Source: Enterobacter sp. (GTDB taxonomy: Bacteria; Pseudomonadota; Gammaproteobacteria; Enterobacterales; Enterobacteriaceae). From it: 64,000 nucleotides of DNA. The notes under the pieces are model-generated. The model was given only the letters and a program-made list of their open reading frames with translations, made no database searches and was not told the DNA's origin. The stretch is from positions 1 to 64,000 of the forward strand of contig JALCNW010000012.1 of NCBI GenBank assembly GCA_022649305.1, given 5' to 3'. Below, piece by piece: positions 41,693 to 50,519 of this stretch. Every line of letters begins with the position of its first letter. Within the stretch, counting starts at the first letter, position 1. The translations under genes and the position numbers were made by a program.

Positions 41693-42880
41693 ATGAATTC
41701 ATGTATCGCGGCGAGTGAGGCTATCGCGCCCACAAAACCCGCCTGGCGAGCCGTCTATTCACTGGGATTGGGGGTATTCGGCCTGATTACGGCAGAGTTT
41801 TTACCGGCCAGTTTATTAACGCCGATGGCGGCCAGTTTAGGCGTAACGGAGGGGATGGCAGGCCAGGCGGTAACCGCGACGGCGCTGGTGGCGCTGGTGA
41901 CGGGATTATTGATTACCTCCGCGACCAAAAGCATCGACCGCCGCTGGGTACTGATGTTTTTCTCGATCCTGCAAATCATCTCCAGCCTGCTGGTGGCCTT
42001 TGCGCCGACGCTAAACGTGTTGCTGTTTGGACGCTTGCTGCTTGGCGTAGCCATCGGTGGATTCTGGGCCATGTCTACCGCTACGGCAATGCGGCTGGTA
42101 CCTGCCGACAAAGTGCCGAAAGCGCTGGCGGTGATCTTCTCCAGCGTGTCGATTGCCACCGTGGTCGCCGCACCGCTCGGCAGCTATCTGGGAAGCCTGA
42201 TTGGCTGGCGAAACGTCTTTATTCTCTGCATTGTGCCGAGCATTGTGGCGCTGCTGTGGCAGCTCTGGGTATTGCCATCAATGAAGCCAGAAAGCAGCGG
42301 TAGCCTGGGAACATTGTTACGGGTGTTGCGTCGTCCGGGAATGATCGGTGGTCTGCTGGCGACGGTGCTTATCTTCAGCGGACATTTCGCTTTCTTTACC
42401 TACCTGCGTCCGTTCCTGGAAACCGTTGGGCAGGCAAGCGTTGAGACTATTTCCCTGATTTTGCTTGGTTTTGGGCTCGCCAATTTTGTCGGCACCTCTA
42501 TTGCTGGTTATTTACTGGCGCATAATTTACGCCTGACGCTGGCGCTGGTGCCGTTTGTGATGGGGATACTGGCGCTGACCATGGCGGCCTATGGCCATCT
42601 GGCGCTGCTGGACGGTTTACTGGTCGCGCTGTGGGGCTTTGCCTTTGGTCTGGTGCCGGTAGGCTGGTCAACCTGGCTTGCGACAACCGTTCCTGATGAA
42701 GCCGAAAGCGCGGGCGGATTGCTGGTGGCATCCATTCAGTTTGCTATCGGTGCAGGTGCGGCGGGCGGCGGGGCGATATTTGATCTCAACGGAGCCAGCG
42801 GCGTGTTCGCGGGTAGCGGCCTGCTGCTGGTCTCGGCGATGGTGATTGTATTAATGGGAGTGAGGGTTAAAGCGGAATAA
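41693..42880 (+). CDS. MFS exporter, NepI-like (DHA1 family)
   Basis: A 395-residue protein with 12 predicted membrane helices. Sequence such as AEFLPASLLTPMAASLGV, GGFWAMSTATAMRLVP, KALAVIFSSVSIATVVAAPL and GWRNVF closely follows the pattern of E. coli NepI (purine ribonucleoside exporter) and related sugar/drug effluxers. The substrate cannot be read from sequence. Divergent AraC regulator upstream; an 11-base-pair hairpin follows before the GAPDH gene. Confidence 0.85.
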   Translation: MNSCIAASEAIAPTKPAWRAVYSLGLGVFGLITAEFLPASLLTPMAASLGVTEGMAGQAVTATALVALVTGLLITSATKSIDRRWVLMFFSILQIISSLLVAFAPTLNVLLFGRLLLGVAIGGFWAMSTATAMRLVPADKVPKALAVIFSSVSIATVVAAPLGSYLGSLIGWRNVFILCIVPSIVALLWQLWVLPSMKPESSGSLGTLLRVLRRPGMIGGLLATVLIFSGHFAFFTYLRPFLETVGQASVETISLILLGFGLANFVGTSIAGYLLAHNLRLTLALVPFVMGILALTMAAYGHLALLDGLLVALWGFAFGLVPVGWSTWLATTVPDEAESAGGLLVASIQFAIGAGAAGGGAIFDLNGASGVFAGSGLLLVSAMVIVLMGVRVKAE

Positions 42881-42888
42881 ATGAGAAT

Positions 42889-42914
42889 GCCACACCCGAG
42901 GACGGGTGTGGCAA
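42889..42914. terminator. Bidirectional hairpin between MFS gene and GAPDH gene
   Basis: A perfect 11-base-pair stem, TGCCACACCCG (42889-42899) with CGGGTGTGGCA (42904-42914), AGGA loop, between convergent genes. There is no long U-run on either side, so efficiency is uncertain. Confidence 0.7.
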
Positions 42915-42921
42915 AGGTAAG

Positions 42922-43932
42922 TTACAACCCTTTCTTATCCATCAGCACCGCCAGATCGACCAGACGGTTTGAGAATCCCCATTCGTTGTCATACCACGCC
43001 AGGATCTTGACCATATTGCCGCCAATCACCAGCGTCGACAGCCCATCAATAATGGACGAACGCGGATCGCCCTGATAATCACTCGACACCAGCGGCTCAT
43101 CGCTATAACCCAAAATACCCTGCAACGGCCCGGAAGCGGCGGCTTCACGGAACGCGTTATTCACCTCTTCAACCGTCACGTCCCGACCGAGCGTAACCGT
43201 CAGGTCGACAATCGACACCACCGGAACCGGCACGCGTAGCGAATATCCCGTCAGGCGACCGTCCAGCTCGGGGATGACTCTCCCCAGCGCCTTAGCGGCA
43301 CCGCTGGAGTAAGGCACAATCGACAGTGCGGCGGCGCGAGCACCACGCAGGTCTTTCTCCGGCTGATCGTGTAGCACCTGGCTATTGGTGTAGGCGTGAG
43401 TGGTGTTCATCAAACCATGTTCAATCCCGAAATGCTGATGCAACACCTGTGCCGCCGGAGCCAGCCCATTTGTGGTACAGCTCCCGTTGCTGACCACGTA
43501 ATGTTTTGCCGGATCGTAGAGCGTGTCGTTCACGCCCAGCACAATCGTCAGATCGTCGTTTTTACCCGGCGCGGAAATGATGACGCGCTTCGCACCACCG
43601 TGCTCGATGTGTACTGCGGCTTTCTCGCGTTCGGTAAAGAACCCGGTGGCCTCGATGACAATATCGACGTCAACGTCGCGCCACGGGATGTTCGCCGGGT
43701 CACGTTCGCTAAACACGGTGATCCGTTGACCATTTACCTGCAACGCGCCGTCAGCGGCCTCGACGGTTCCCGGTAGGGTGCCGAGCAGGGAATCGTACTT
43801 CAACAGGTGAGCGAGCGTTTTGCTGTCTGTCAGATCGTTAATTGCCACAATCTGAAGATCTGGATTGCCGAGGGCGGCGCGTAAAACGTTGCGCCCAATT
43901 CGACCAAAACCGTTAATACCGACCTTAACCAT
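42922..43932 (-). CDS. Glyceraldehyde-3-phosphate dehydrogenase paralogue
   Basis: A 336-residue GAPDH; the ATG complementary to 43930-43932 has GGAG upstream. The Rossmann motif NGFGRIGR begins at residue 7 and Asp33 (INDLTD) points to NAD use. Catalytic Cys152 and His179 are in SNGSCTTNGLAP and NTTHAYT. The usual second cysteine of SNASCTTNCLAP is Gly156 here. The segment DLRGARAAALSIVPYSSGAAKAL is unlike E. coli GapA and resembles GAPDHs of other bacterial phyla or pseudomonads, so this is probably an acquired accessory copy. It is followed upstream by a GlxA-type regulator on the same strand. Confidence 0.9.
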   Translation of the reverse strand: MVKVGINGFGRIGRNVLRAALGNPDLQIVAINDLTDSKTLAHLLKYDSLLGTLPGTVEAADGALQVNGQRITVFSERDPANIPWRDVDVDIVIEATGFFTEREKAAVHIEHGGAKRVIISAPGKNDDLTIVLGVNDTLYDPAKHYVVSNGSCTTNGLAPAAQVLHQHFGIEHGLMNTTHAYTNSQVLHDQPEKDLRGARAAALSIVPYSSGAAKALGRVIPELDGRLTGYSLRVPVPVVSIVDLTVTLGRDVTVEEVNNAFREAAASGPLQGILGYSDEPLVSSDYQGDPRSSIIDGLSTLVIGGNMVKILAWYDNEWGFSNRLVDLAVLMDKKGL

Positions 43933-44010
43933 GATCCACTCCTTATCTGTGATTTCTGTGTTCACAGTAGGCGTTATCTGAAGTGGCGTAAATGACAAAA
44001 AAGGATCACA

Positions 44011-44991
44011 TTACGCCATCTTGCGACAGTGGAAGCGCTGGCGATACTCGCCTGGGGTCAGATGGAGCTGTTTTTCAAAGACTCGGCGCAGGTTAATGCT
44101 GCTGCCAAAGCCGCTTTTTTCGGCAATCAGCTCCAGCGAATCGGTGCTTTGCTCCAGCAACTGCCGGGCTGCGGCAAGGCGCGCTTCGGTTACATAGCGT
44201 GCCGGGGATGCGCCTGTATCTCGGGTAAATACGCGGGTAAAATTACGGGGGCTCATGGCCGCTTTTTCTGCCAGATTCTCGACGCACAAATCGGCGGTCA
44301 GATTTTGCAGGATCCAGGTTTGTAACGCGCTAAGGGGGCCTGAAGCGCCAGACTGTTGCAAGTTATAACGGCTGAATTGTAGCTGACCACCGGGGCGGCG
44401 CAGATACATCACCATATCTTGTGCAACGTCGCGAGCAAGGGTGAAGCCGTAATCCTCTTCCACCAACGCCAGGGTTAAATCGAAGCCAGAACTGACCCCG
44501 CCGGATGTCCAGACGGAGCCGTCCTGAATATACAGCGGACCCCCTTCGACTTTCACCTTCGGATACATCACTTGCAGGGTTTCCAGCAGCCGCCAGTGGG
44601 TGGTCGCCCGGCGACCGTCCAGCAGACCCGTTTGAGCCAGCAACATCGCACCGCCGCAAATGGAGGCCACGCGACGGGCATGCGGTGCGGCAAGATGTAG
44701 CCAGTCCACCACGGCGGTGCTTTCGAGGTCATTCATGCCACGCCCGGTAATGATTATGGTATCAAGCGGCTCCCGGGGATCGAGCTCAGGCAGGCGATAG
44801 TCGGCCAGCAGGTTTAACCCGGACTGGCCGTGGATCACCTGATGGGGCTGAGGTGTGGCAATCATAGTGCGGTAGCGGGAATGTTGCGGGCCTTCCGGGT
44901 GCAGACGGTTGGCCTGCATCAGAATGTCGGCGATACCGGCGGCCTCAAACAACATGCCGCCGTCGGGAACGATAATCAGGATTTTCTTCAT
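44011..44991 (-). CDS. GlxA-type regulator: DJ-1/PfpI domain plus AraC HTH
   Basis: A 326-residue protein. Residues about 1-190 form a DJ-1/PfpI glutamine-amidotransferase-like domain with the nucleophile-elbow sequence VASICGGAMLLAQTG; residues about 215-322 form an AraC DNA-binding domain (NLAEKAAMSPRNFTRVFTRD, IAEKSGFGSSINLRRVFEKQ). Such proteins are transcription regulators, often of carbon or amine catabolism. It lies just upstream of the GAPDH paralogue on the same strand and may control it. A Shine-Dalgarno (AGGA) sits unusually close to the ATG. Confidence 0.87.
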   Translation of the reverse strand: MKKILIIVPDGGMLFEAAGIADILMQANRLHPEGPQHSRYRTMIATPQPHQVIHGQSGLNLLADYRLPELDPREPLDTIIITGRGMNDLESTAVVDWLHLAAPHARRVASICGGAMLLAQTGLLDGRRATTHWRLLETLQVMYPKVKVEGGPLYIQDGSVWTSGGVSSGFDLTLALVEEDYGFTLARDVAQDMVMYLRRPGGQLQFSRYNLQQSGASGPLSALQTWILQNLTADLCVENLAEKAAMSPRNFTRVFTRDTGASPARYVTEARLAAARQLLEQSTDSLELIAEKSGFGSSINLRRVFEKQLHLTPGEYRQRFHCRKMA

Positions 44992-45038
44992 GTCCTGAAA
45001 AGTATCTTCATTACAAAATAAGTCAAGCGGGTTTACCG

Positions 45039-45359
45039 CTACGCTAATGCGTAGCTCAGCCCGGCGAATGCCACCATCCCGACGATGACCGTGGCAAACA
45101 GGCTGCGGGTGACGATACCGGCAACGGTCGCGGCAATCGCGGCCAGTAAGGAAATGCTCACGCCCGAACTGGTCAGCGCGGGTTTACCGACAAGTTCCGC
45201 AGTGATAATCGCTGCCATAATGGCAGAGGGAATAAAGCTCAGCCACTGCTGCACGACTGGGGCCAGCCGAAAACGTGACAGCAGCAAAATCGGCACCGTT
45301 CGCATCAGCGCGGTGACCAATGCCGCAGCAAAAATGGCCAGCAGGATGTTCCTTTCCAT
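45039..45359 (-). CDS. azlD: AzlD-family branched-chain amino acid exporter subunit
   Basis: A 106-residue membrane protein of the AzlD (YgaH-like) family, with helices such as LLAIFAAALVTALMRTVPIL and the conserved SFIPSAIMAAIITAELV. AzlD is the small partner of AzlC/YgaZ in export of valine and related amino acids. It starts one base after the azlC stop, so the two are translationally coupled. Confidence 0.88.
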   Translation of the reverse strand: MERNILLAIFAAALVTALMRTVPILLLSRFRLAPVVQQWLSFIPSAIMAAIITAELVGKPALTSSGVSISLLAAIAATVAGIVTRSLFATVIVGMVAFAGLSYALA

Positions 45360-45360
45360 T

Positions 45361-46104
45361 TTATTTCACTCCCTTGAAAAAGAGGCGCAGGCCAAGGGTC
45401 GCCAGCGTGGCAGAAACCGATGCTGCCACAATCACCACCACGCTGGTATCCGAGTGGCTTGCGGTGAGCAGGGTGATGATAACGGCGGCAGCAATGCTGA
45501 ACGATTCCAACATCTTACGACGGCTGGCAAACCAGATCATCAAGACCAGACCAATAAACATCGATACCAGGCTAAAGCTCAATCCCTCCATTAATGATGG
45601 CGGAAGGGCGGAGGCCAGCCATGCGCCCACGATGCAGGCGAGGATCCAGTTAAGCCAGGCCGCGACGTTAAGGCCGAGCATCCAGGCAAACGGCACCTTG
45701 CTTAGCTGGCTGCCGTGCTGAACCGCCACGCCGAAGGTTTCATCGGTCAGCAGCAGGCCGCTGACGATCTTCTGGCGGGTGCTGTAGTCGCGAAAAAACA
45801 CGCTCATCGCGGAGCTCATCAGCAGATAGCGAAGGTTGACCAGGAACACGCTCAGCACCACAGAGGCCACTTCAGCGCCGGTTGCCCACAGGGAATAAAA
45901 TAAAAACTGCGCTGAACCGGCGTAAAGGGCGCTTGCCAGCAGCGCGGTTTGAAGTGTCGTAAACCCAGAAAGCGTGCCGATGGCCCCTGCGGCAAAGCCA
46001 ATGCTCCAGTAGCCGGGGATCGTCGGTAGACATGCCGTCACCCCCGCGCGGAATTCAGCGCGGGCCTCGTCGCGTTGCGCGGCCCTTATTTTCATCAACA
46101 TCAA
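45361..46104 (-). CDS. azlC: AzlC-family branched-chain amino acid exporter subunit
   Basis: A 247-residue membrane protein of the AzlC (YgaZ-like) family with the family signatures GVTACLPTIPGYWSIGFAAG, YAGSAQFLFYSLWATG and LLTDETFGVAVQHG. With AzlD it should form an inner-membrane amino-acid exporter. Nearby in-frame ATGs leave the start uncertain by up to three codons. Divergent from an AraC regulator across 115 bases. Confidence 0.88.
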   Translation of the reverse strand: MMLMKIRAAQRDEARAEFRAGVTACLPTIPGYWSIGFAAGAIGTLSGFTTLQTALLASALYAGSAQFLFYSLWATGAEVASVVLSVFLVNLRYLLMSSAMSVFFRDYSTRQKIVSGLLLTDETFGVAVQHGSQLSKVPFAWMLGLNVAAWLNWILACIVGAWLASALPPSLMEGLSFSLVSMFIGLVLMIWFASRRKMLESFSIAAAVIITLLTASHSDTSVVVIVAASVSATLATLGLRLFFKGVK

Positions 46105-46219
46105 ATTGTCCCATCAAATTCATTCACTGAATGATAATCTTAATAATTAGCAAAAATCGATATAGTAAAATCCTGCTCATTGGCAAAATTATTGATCAAC
46201 AGAGGCTTAAGGCATAACG

Positions 46220-47056
46220 GTGGCGAAACAGACGCGGGACGACATCAAGCTCTGGCGAGACGGCACGCTGCACGGCGGGATGGAGATCCTGCGCGCCTCC
46301 TGCTACGAGCACAGCTATCCTGCCCATTTTCACGATGAGTTTGTGATTGCCGCGTTTGCCCGGGGCGCACAGCGAACGCGGATTTGTCGGGAAAAAGGCA
46401 TTGCCGCGCCCGGTACGGTGATGGTGATTGCGCCAGGCGAGGTGCATACCGGCGAAGCCGTACAGCGTGATGAAGGCTGGGATTATTGCGCGTTTTATCC
46501 TTCACAAGCACTGGTGAATGAGGTGGGCGAAACGGTGCTTCGTGGCCGGGGGGCGGTCAATTTTGGCTCAGAAGGAATGCGGCACGATCCACAGATGGCC
46601 CGCCGCTTATTACAGGCCTCCGCAGTATTAAGCGAGAGCAAGGATCCACTGGAAAAAGAGTGCGTGATGTACCGGGTGATGAACCAGCTGGTGGGGCGCT
46701 ATGGCGAACGCACCGTGCACAGCGGCCGACAGGCGATGTTGCGCGCGGATATTAGCCGGGCGCTGGACTACCTTCAGTGCAGCTATCAGCAGCCGGTCAC
46801 GGTCAAAGACGTCGCCAGCGTGGCAGGGCTCAGCGAGTTCTATTTTATGCGTACCTTTCAGGCCATCACCGGGCTGTCCGTGCACCAGTATTTAACCCAG
46901 TTGCGGCTGGTTCGTGCGAAAGGGCTGCTGGCAAAAGGCGTCAATGCGGCGCAGGTGGCAACGGACGTGGGGTTCTTCGATCAAAGCCATTTAATTAAAC
47001 ACTTTCGCGCGCATTTTGGCACGACGCCGGGCGTGTTTGCCGCGGCGTCGGCGTAA
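46220..47056 (+). CDS. AraC-family regulator (AraC-binding cupin)
   Basis: A 278-residue regulator starting at GTG 46220 with AAGG upstream. The N-terminal cupin has HSYPAHFHDEFVIAAFARG and VIAPGEVHTGEAV (histidine-rich effector pocket); the C-terminal AraC domain has VKDVASVAGLSEFYFMRTFQ and VATDVGFFDQSHLIKHFRAHFG. It is divergent from azlCD, a common pairing, so it probably controls that exporter. Converges on the ydeP-like gene with a five-base gap. Confidence 0.87.
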   Translation: MAKQTRDDIKLWRDGTLHGGMEILRASCYEHSYPAHFHDEFVIAAFARGAQRTRICREKGIAAPGTVMVIAPGEVHTGEAVQRDEGWDYCAFYPSQALVNEVGETVLRGRGAVNFGSEGMRHDPQMARRLLQASAVLSESKDPLEKECVMYRVMNQLVGRYGERTVHSGRQAMLRADISRALDYLQCSYQQPVTVKDVASVAGLSEFYFMRTFQAITGLSVHQYLTQLRLVRAKGLLAKGVNAAQVATDVGFFDQSHLIKHFRAHFGTTPGVFAAASA

Positions 47057-47061
47057 CGGGC

Positions 47062-49359
47062 TTACAACGCAACAATCTCTTTTGAGCGCAACACCACTCG
47101 CACGGGAACCGATTTATACGACGGCGTGCCGCTTTCCTTATCAAGATAATCCAGCGGCACCAGCACGTTTGCCTCGGGATAATATGCCCCGACGGTGCCG
47201 GGTGCGATGCTATACGCCACCACTGTCATTGCCTCCAGACGCAAATCGCGGCCCGGCAGGGCGGTGGTGATATCTACGCAGTCGCCGTGTTCCAGGCCCC
47301 GTTGCGCCATGTCCGCTTCGTTCATAAACAGCACATCCCGGCGACCAAACACCCCGCGGTAGCGATCGTCCAGCGCGTAAATCGTGGTGTTGTACTGATC
47401 GTGGCTTCGCAGCGTCACCAGCCGCAAGATGTCTTCGCCTGTGCCTTTTTGATTCTCTTCGACCCCGGCAAAAACGGAAAACATGGCTTTACCGGTCGCG
47501 GTCGGCCAGAGTCGTTCGGTTGGCGGCAGCGGCATCCGGAACCCACCGGGGATCCGGATGCGTTCGTTGTAACGCTCGAAGCCGGGCAGAGTTTTCTCAA
47601 TGAGATCGCGGATAAGATCGTAATCAGCCACCAGACCCGCCCAGTCGACCTGGCTGTTTGTCAGCGTTGCCTTTGCCATTCCCGCTACGATCGCCGGTTC
47701 TGAGAGCAGGTGCGGCGAGGCGGGGTTGAGATTACCGGCGGAGGCGTGAACCATCGACATGGAATCCTCAACGGTGATGGACTGCTTGCCGGTGCGCTGA
47801 ATATCCAGCTCTGTCCGGCCCAGACAGGGGAAGATAAACGTTTCTTTACCGGTCAGCAGATGCGAGCGGTTCAGCTTCGTACCGACGTGAACGCAGAGAT
47901 CCAGCGTTCTCATTGCCGGAAATACCCGCTCGTGCTCGGGCATGGCGACTGCAAAGTTACCGCCGAGGCAAATCAGTGCTTTTGCCTCTCCGCCGATCAT
48001 TGCCTGCGTGGTTTGTACCGCGTCGTGCCCATGGTGCGGGGGTGGAACAAAACCAAATACTTCTTCCAGCCGGGCCAGGAACGCCGCAGACGGTTTTTCC
48101 GTAATGCCGACCGTGCGGTTGCCTTGTACGTTAGAGTGCCCCCGTAGCGGACAGATTCCCGCGCCGGGTTTGCCGATATTACCGCGCATCAGCAGCAGGT
48201 CGGCGATCAGGCGCACGTTTGCCGTTCCCTTGTTGTGCTGCGTGATACCCATGCCGTAGGTGATAATAGTGGCCCGGGATGTGGCGTAGGCTTCGGCCAC
48301 GGAGTGTAAATCATGCCGGGATAAGCCCGACTCGCGTTCAATAGCGTCCCACGATGTGGCGCGAATATCGGCTGAAAATTCGTCAAATCCCTGAGTGTGC
48401 GTGGCAATAAAATCGTCGTCGAGCACGCCACCGCGCTCCGCTTCCATCTGGAGCAGATGCTTCGCGATCCCTTTCAGCGCCGCGGCATCACCCCCGGCTT
48501 TCACCTGAAAATAGGTCGAGGCGATATCGGTCGAGCCATAGGTTGCCATTTCCACCACGCTTTGCGGGTCGGCAAAGCGTTCCAGCGCTCTTTCCCGCAT
48601 CGGGTTGAAGACAATAATCGGCACCCCGCGACGAGCCAGCTCATGCAGCGTGCCCATCATGCGCGGATGGTTGGTCCCGGGATTATGGCCCATTGAAATC
48701 ACCAGCTCGGTATGGTCGAAATCATCCAGGGAAACGGTGCCTTTACCAATGCCGATGGAACGCGGGAGTCCGACGCTCGTCGCCTCGTGGCACATATTGG
48801 AACAGTCAGGGAAATTGTTGGTGCCAAGCTCACGGGCATACAGCTGATACAGATAAGCCGCTTCATTGGAGGTCCGGCCAGAAGTATAAAACTCGACGGT
48901 ATCGGGAGGCAGCTCACGCAGGATCTCACCAATGCGTGCAAAAGCCCGTTCCCATTCCACCGGCCGGAACGTGTCGCTTTGCGGATGGTATTCGAGGGGA
49001 TGAGTCAGGCGGCCATACCTTTCAAGCTCAAAGTCGCTTTTGGCCAGCAGTGCAGTGACGGTGTTGTGGGCAAAAAATTCTGGCGTCACGCGTTTATTGG
49101 TGGCTTCCCACGTCACCGCTTTTGCGCCGTTTTCACAAAACTGGAAGGTGGATTTATGTTCTTTATCGGGCCACGCGCAGCCCGGACAGTCGAAGCCATC
49201 AGGCTGGTTGGTACGCAGTAGCGTGGCAGGGGCGTCCAGCGTATCCATCTGAGTACGCACCGCAATTGCCGTCGCTTTTAATGCACCCCAGCCGCCCGCA
49301 GGGCCATCATAATGGCGGATCCCGGGGACGGCGCGTTTTGGGTTGTTCTTATTGTTCAT
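47062..49359 (-). CDS. ydeP: YdeP-type molybdopterin oxidoreductase (FdhF family)
   Basis: A 765-residue protein; the ATG complementary to 49357-49359 follows GGGAG. It is similar along its whole length to E. coli YdeP: DGPAGGWGALK, GFDCPGCAWPD with a later Cys in FCENGAKA (possible Fe-S ligands), EFYTSGRTSNEAAYLYQL, SNMCHEATSVGL, GHNPGTNHPRM, CPLRGHSNVQGNRTVGITEK and RSHDQYNTTIYALDDRYRGVFG. The reaction is unknown; in E. coli YdeP raises acid resistance and is activated by EvgA. It lies just downstream of the fimbrial operon on the same strand, with a likely promoter of its own. Orthology versus another family member needs a tree. Confidence 0.85.
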   Translation of the reverse strand: MNNKNNPKRAVPGIRHYDGPAGGWGALKATAIAVRTQMDTLDAPATLLRTNQPDGFDCPGCAWPDKEHKSTFQFCENGAKAVTWEATNKRVTPEFFAHNTVTALLAKSDFELERYGRLTHPLEYHPQSDTFRPVEWERAFARIGEILRELPPDTVEFYTSGRTSNEAAYLYQLYARELGTNNFPDCSNMCHEATSVGLPRSIGIGKGTVSLDDFDHTELVISMGHNPGTNHPRMMGTLHELARRGVPIIVFNPMRERALERFADPQSVVEMATYGSTDIASTYFQVKAGGDAAALKGIAKHLLQMEAERGGVLDDDFIATHTQGFDEFSADIRATSWDAIERESGLSRHDLHSVAEAYATSRATIITYGMGITQHNKGTANVRLIADLLLMRGNIGKPGAGICPLRGHSNVQGNRTVGITEKPSAAFLARLEEVFGFVPPPHHGHDAVQTTQAMIGGEAKALICLGGNFAVAMPEHERVFPAMRTLDLCVHVGTKLNRSHLLTGKETFIFPCLGRTELDIQRTGKQSITVEDSMSMVHASAGNLNPASPHLLSEPAIVAGMAKATLTNSQVDWAGLVADYDLIRDLIEKTLPGFERYNERIRIPGGFRMPLPPTERLWPTATGKAMFSVFAGVEENQKGTGEDILRLVTLRSHDQYNTTIYALDDRYRGVFGRRDVLFMNEADMAQRGLEHGDCVDITTALPGRDLRLEAMTVVAYSIAPGTVGAYYPEANVLVPLDYLDKESGTPSYKSVPVRVVLRSKEIVAL

Positions 49360-49379
49360 TGGCACTCCCGTGGCGTTTT

Positions 49380-49392
49380 TGTAGAGTCTACA
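49380..49392. repeat. Palindrome TGTAGAGTCTACA upstream of ydeP
   Basis: A perfect 13-base dyad about 20-33 bases before the ydeP start. On the minus strand TTAACT, 16 bases and TACAAA form a weak promoter whose -10 overlaps the dyad, so a regulator could act here. The half-sites (TGTAG/CTACA) recall EvgA half-sites but in the opposite order, so it is not a standard EvgA box. Confidence 0.4.
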
Positions 49393-49432
49393 CCGCAAGA
49401 GTTAACGAAATAACAACAAAATTGCATCAATG

Positions 49433-50518
49433 TTAGTTAAAGGTGACCAGCATCTCCGCTGCGGCATCCACCGCGCCGGTAGGCAGGGCGTTGCCTGCGG
49501 AGCACAGCCGCCATGTCACCTGGTTGGTGAAGGTTTTGCTGGATTCGGCGCTGGTTATCGCGCCGATCTTGACCGTCGTGTTATCAAAGCGCAGGCCGGT
49601 TGAGGCGGTACATATGCCGCTACCCGTGACGCCGTTATCGATTTCGCCCGTGATATAGCCTCCGCCCTGGTTCAGGGCTAACCTGGCAGCGTTACCTGAT
49701 TCCAGTCCGGACAGCGCGCGGAATTGCATGTTGATGTTGGCATTGATTCTGTCCGATGCCTGGCCGCAGGTGGCCACCAACGGGTAGGAGAGTGAGGACA
49801 GTTCAGCACCTGTCTTCACGTCGCGCATCACGCTCTGAAAGTTAATGGCCGTCGGCGTATTCACCGTGCATTCCAGCGTGGAGATGCGCAGGGTAATGTT
49901 TGAAGGCAGAATCGAAACGGTGAGATCGCCCTCCGTTATTCTTGAATAGCTTCCGAAATACATCGCAGGCACGGTGACCTCTGCATTTTTTTGGTTCCCA
50001 TCAGCGACGATAGCCCAGGTTCCCGCCAGCGTCGCCGTCCTGTTTCTTGAGCCACTGTAAAAAACGCTATTGTCGGTCATGGAGGGAGGTAAGCACCACT
50101 CGTAACCAGTCGGCGACGTTGTGCTTGCCCCCGCCGACGTAGAGCCTTTCGTCTGCGGAAGGCCGACAGTCCCTGTGAGGGTTTCATAGGTTCCGTTATA
50201 GCGATAATAGGTTGCTGTGCCGGTCGCACGGGGAACAAGTCCCGCACCGGAGGTGCCCAAAGGCAGGGCCATATAGCCGCCAATTTGTTTCAGGTCACTT
50301 TGACCCATACACGCGCCTCTTGAACTAGACACGGACAGGAGTCCAAATCGTGTCCTCAGCTCACTGTTTTGTAACGGGCCGCTTTGCGTCTTATTAAAGG
50401 GCATGCCCTCCCAGACCACGCCGCTGCCTTTACCGATAGTGATCACTTCGGCTGATACGGAGGGCGCCAGCGATGCTGCCAGCGCCAGCAGGCTCAATTT
50501 AAGGATATTATTTTTCAT
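49433..50518 (-). CDS. Fimbrial tip adhesin-like subunit
   Basis: A 361-residue secreted protein, start ATG complementary to 50516-50518, one base after the usher stop. The signal peptide ends PSVSA. The N-terminal about 180 residues are not a recognised family and would be the receptor-binding part; the C-terminal half is pilin-like (CTVNTPTAINFQSVMRDV, YPLVATCG, TNQVTWRLCSAGN, ending MLVTFN). Two-domain layout, length and last place in the operon fit a tip adhesin. Ligand unknown. Confidence 0.8.
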   Translation of the reverse strand: MKNNILKLSLLALAASLAPSVSAEVITIGKGSGVVWEGMPFNKTQSGPLQNSELRTRFGLLSVSSSRGACMGQSDLKQIGGYMALPLGTSGAGLVPRATGTATYYRYNGTYETLTGTVGLPQTKGSTSAGASTTSPTGYEWCLPPSMTDNSVFYSGSRNRTATLAGTWAIVADGNQKNAEVTVPAMYFGSYSRITEGDLTVSILPSNITLRISTLECTVNTPTAINFQSVMRDVKTGAELSSLSYPLVATCGQASDRINANINMQFRALSGLESGNAARLALNQGGGYITGEIDNGVTGSGICTASTGLRFDNTTVKIGAITSAESSKTFTNQVTWRLCSAGNALPTGAVDAAAEMLVTFN

Positions 50519-50519
50519 T

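Noticed and set aside
47710..48147. Long plus-strand frames (also at 48712-49221) inside the ydeP-like gene
   Set aside because: They mirror a conserved 765-residue oxidoreductase in the opposite strand and have the composition of antisense shadows.
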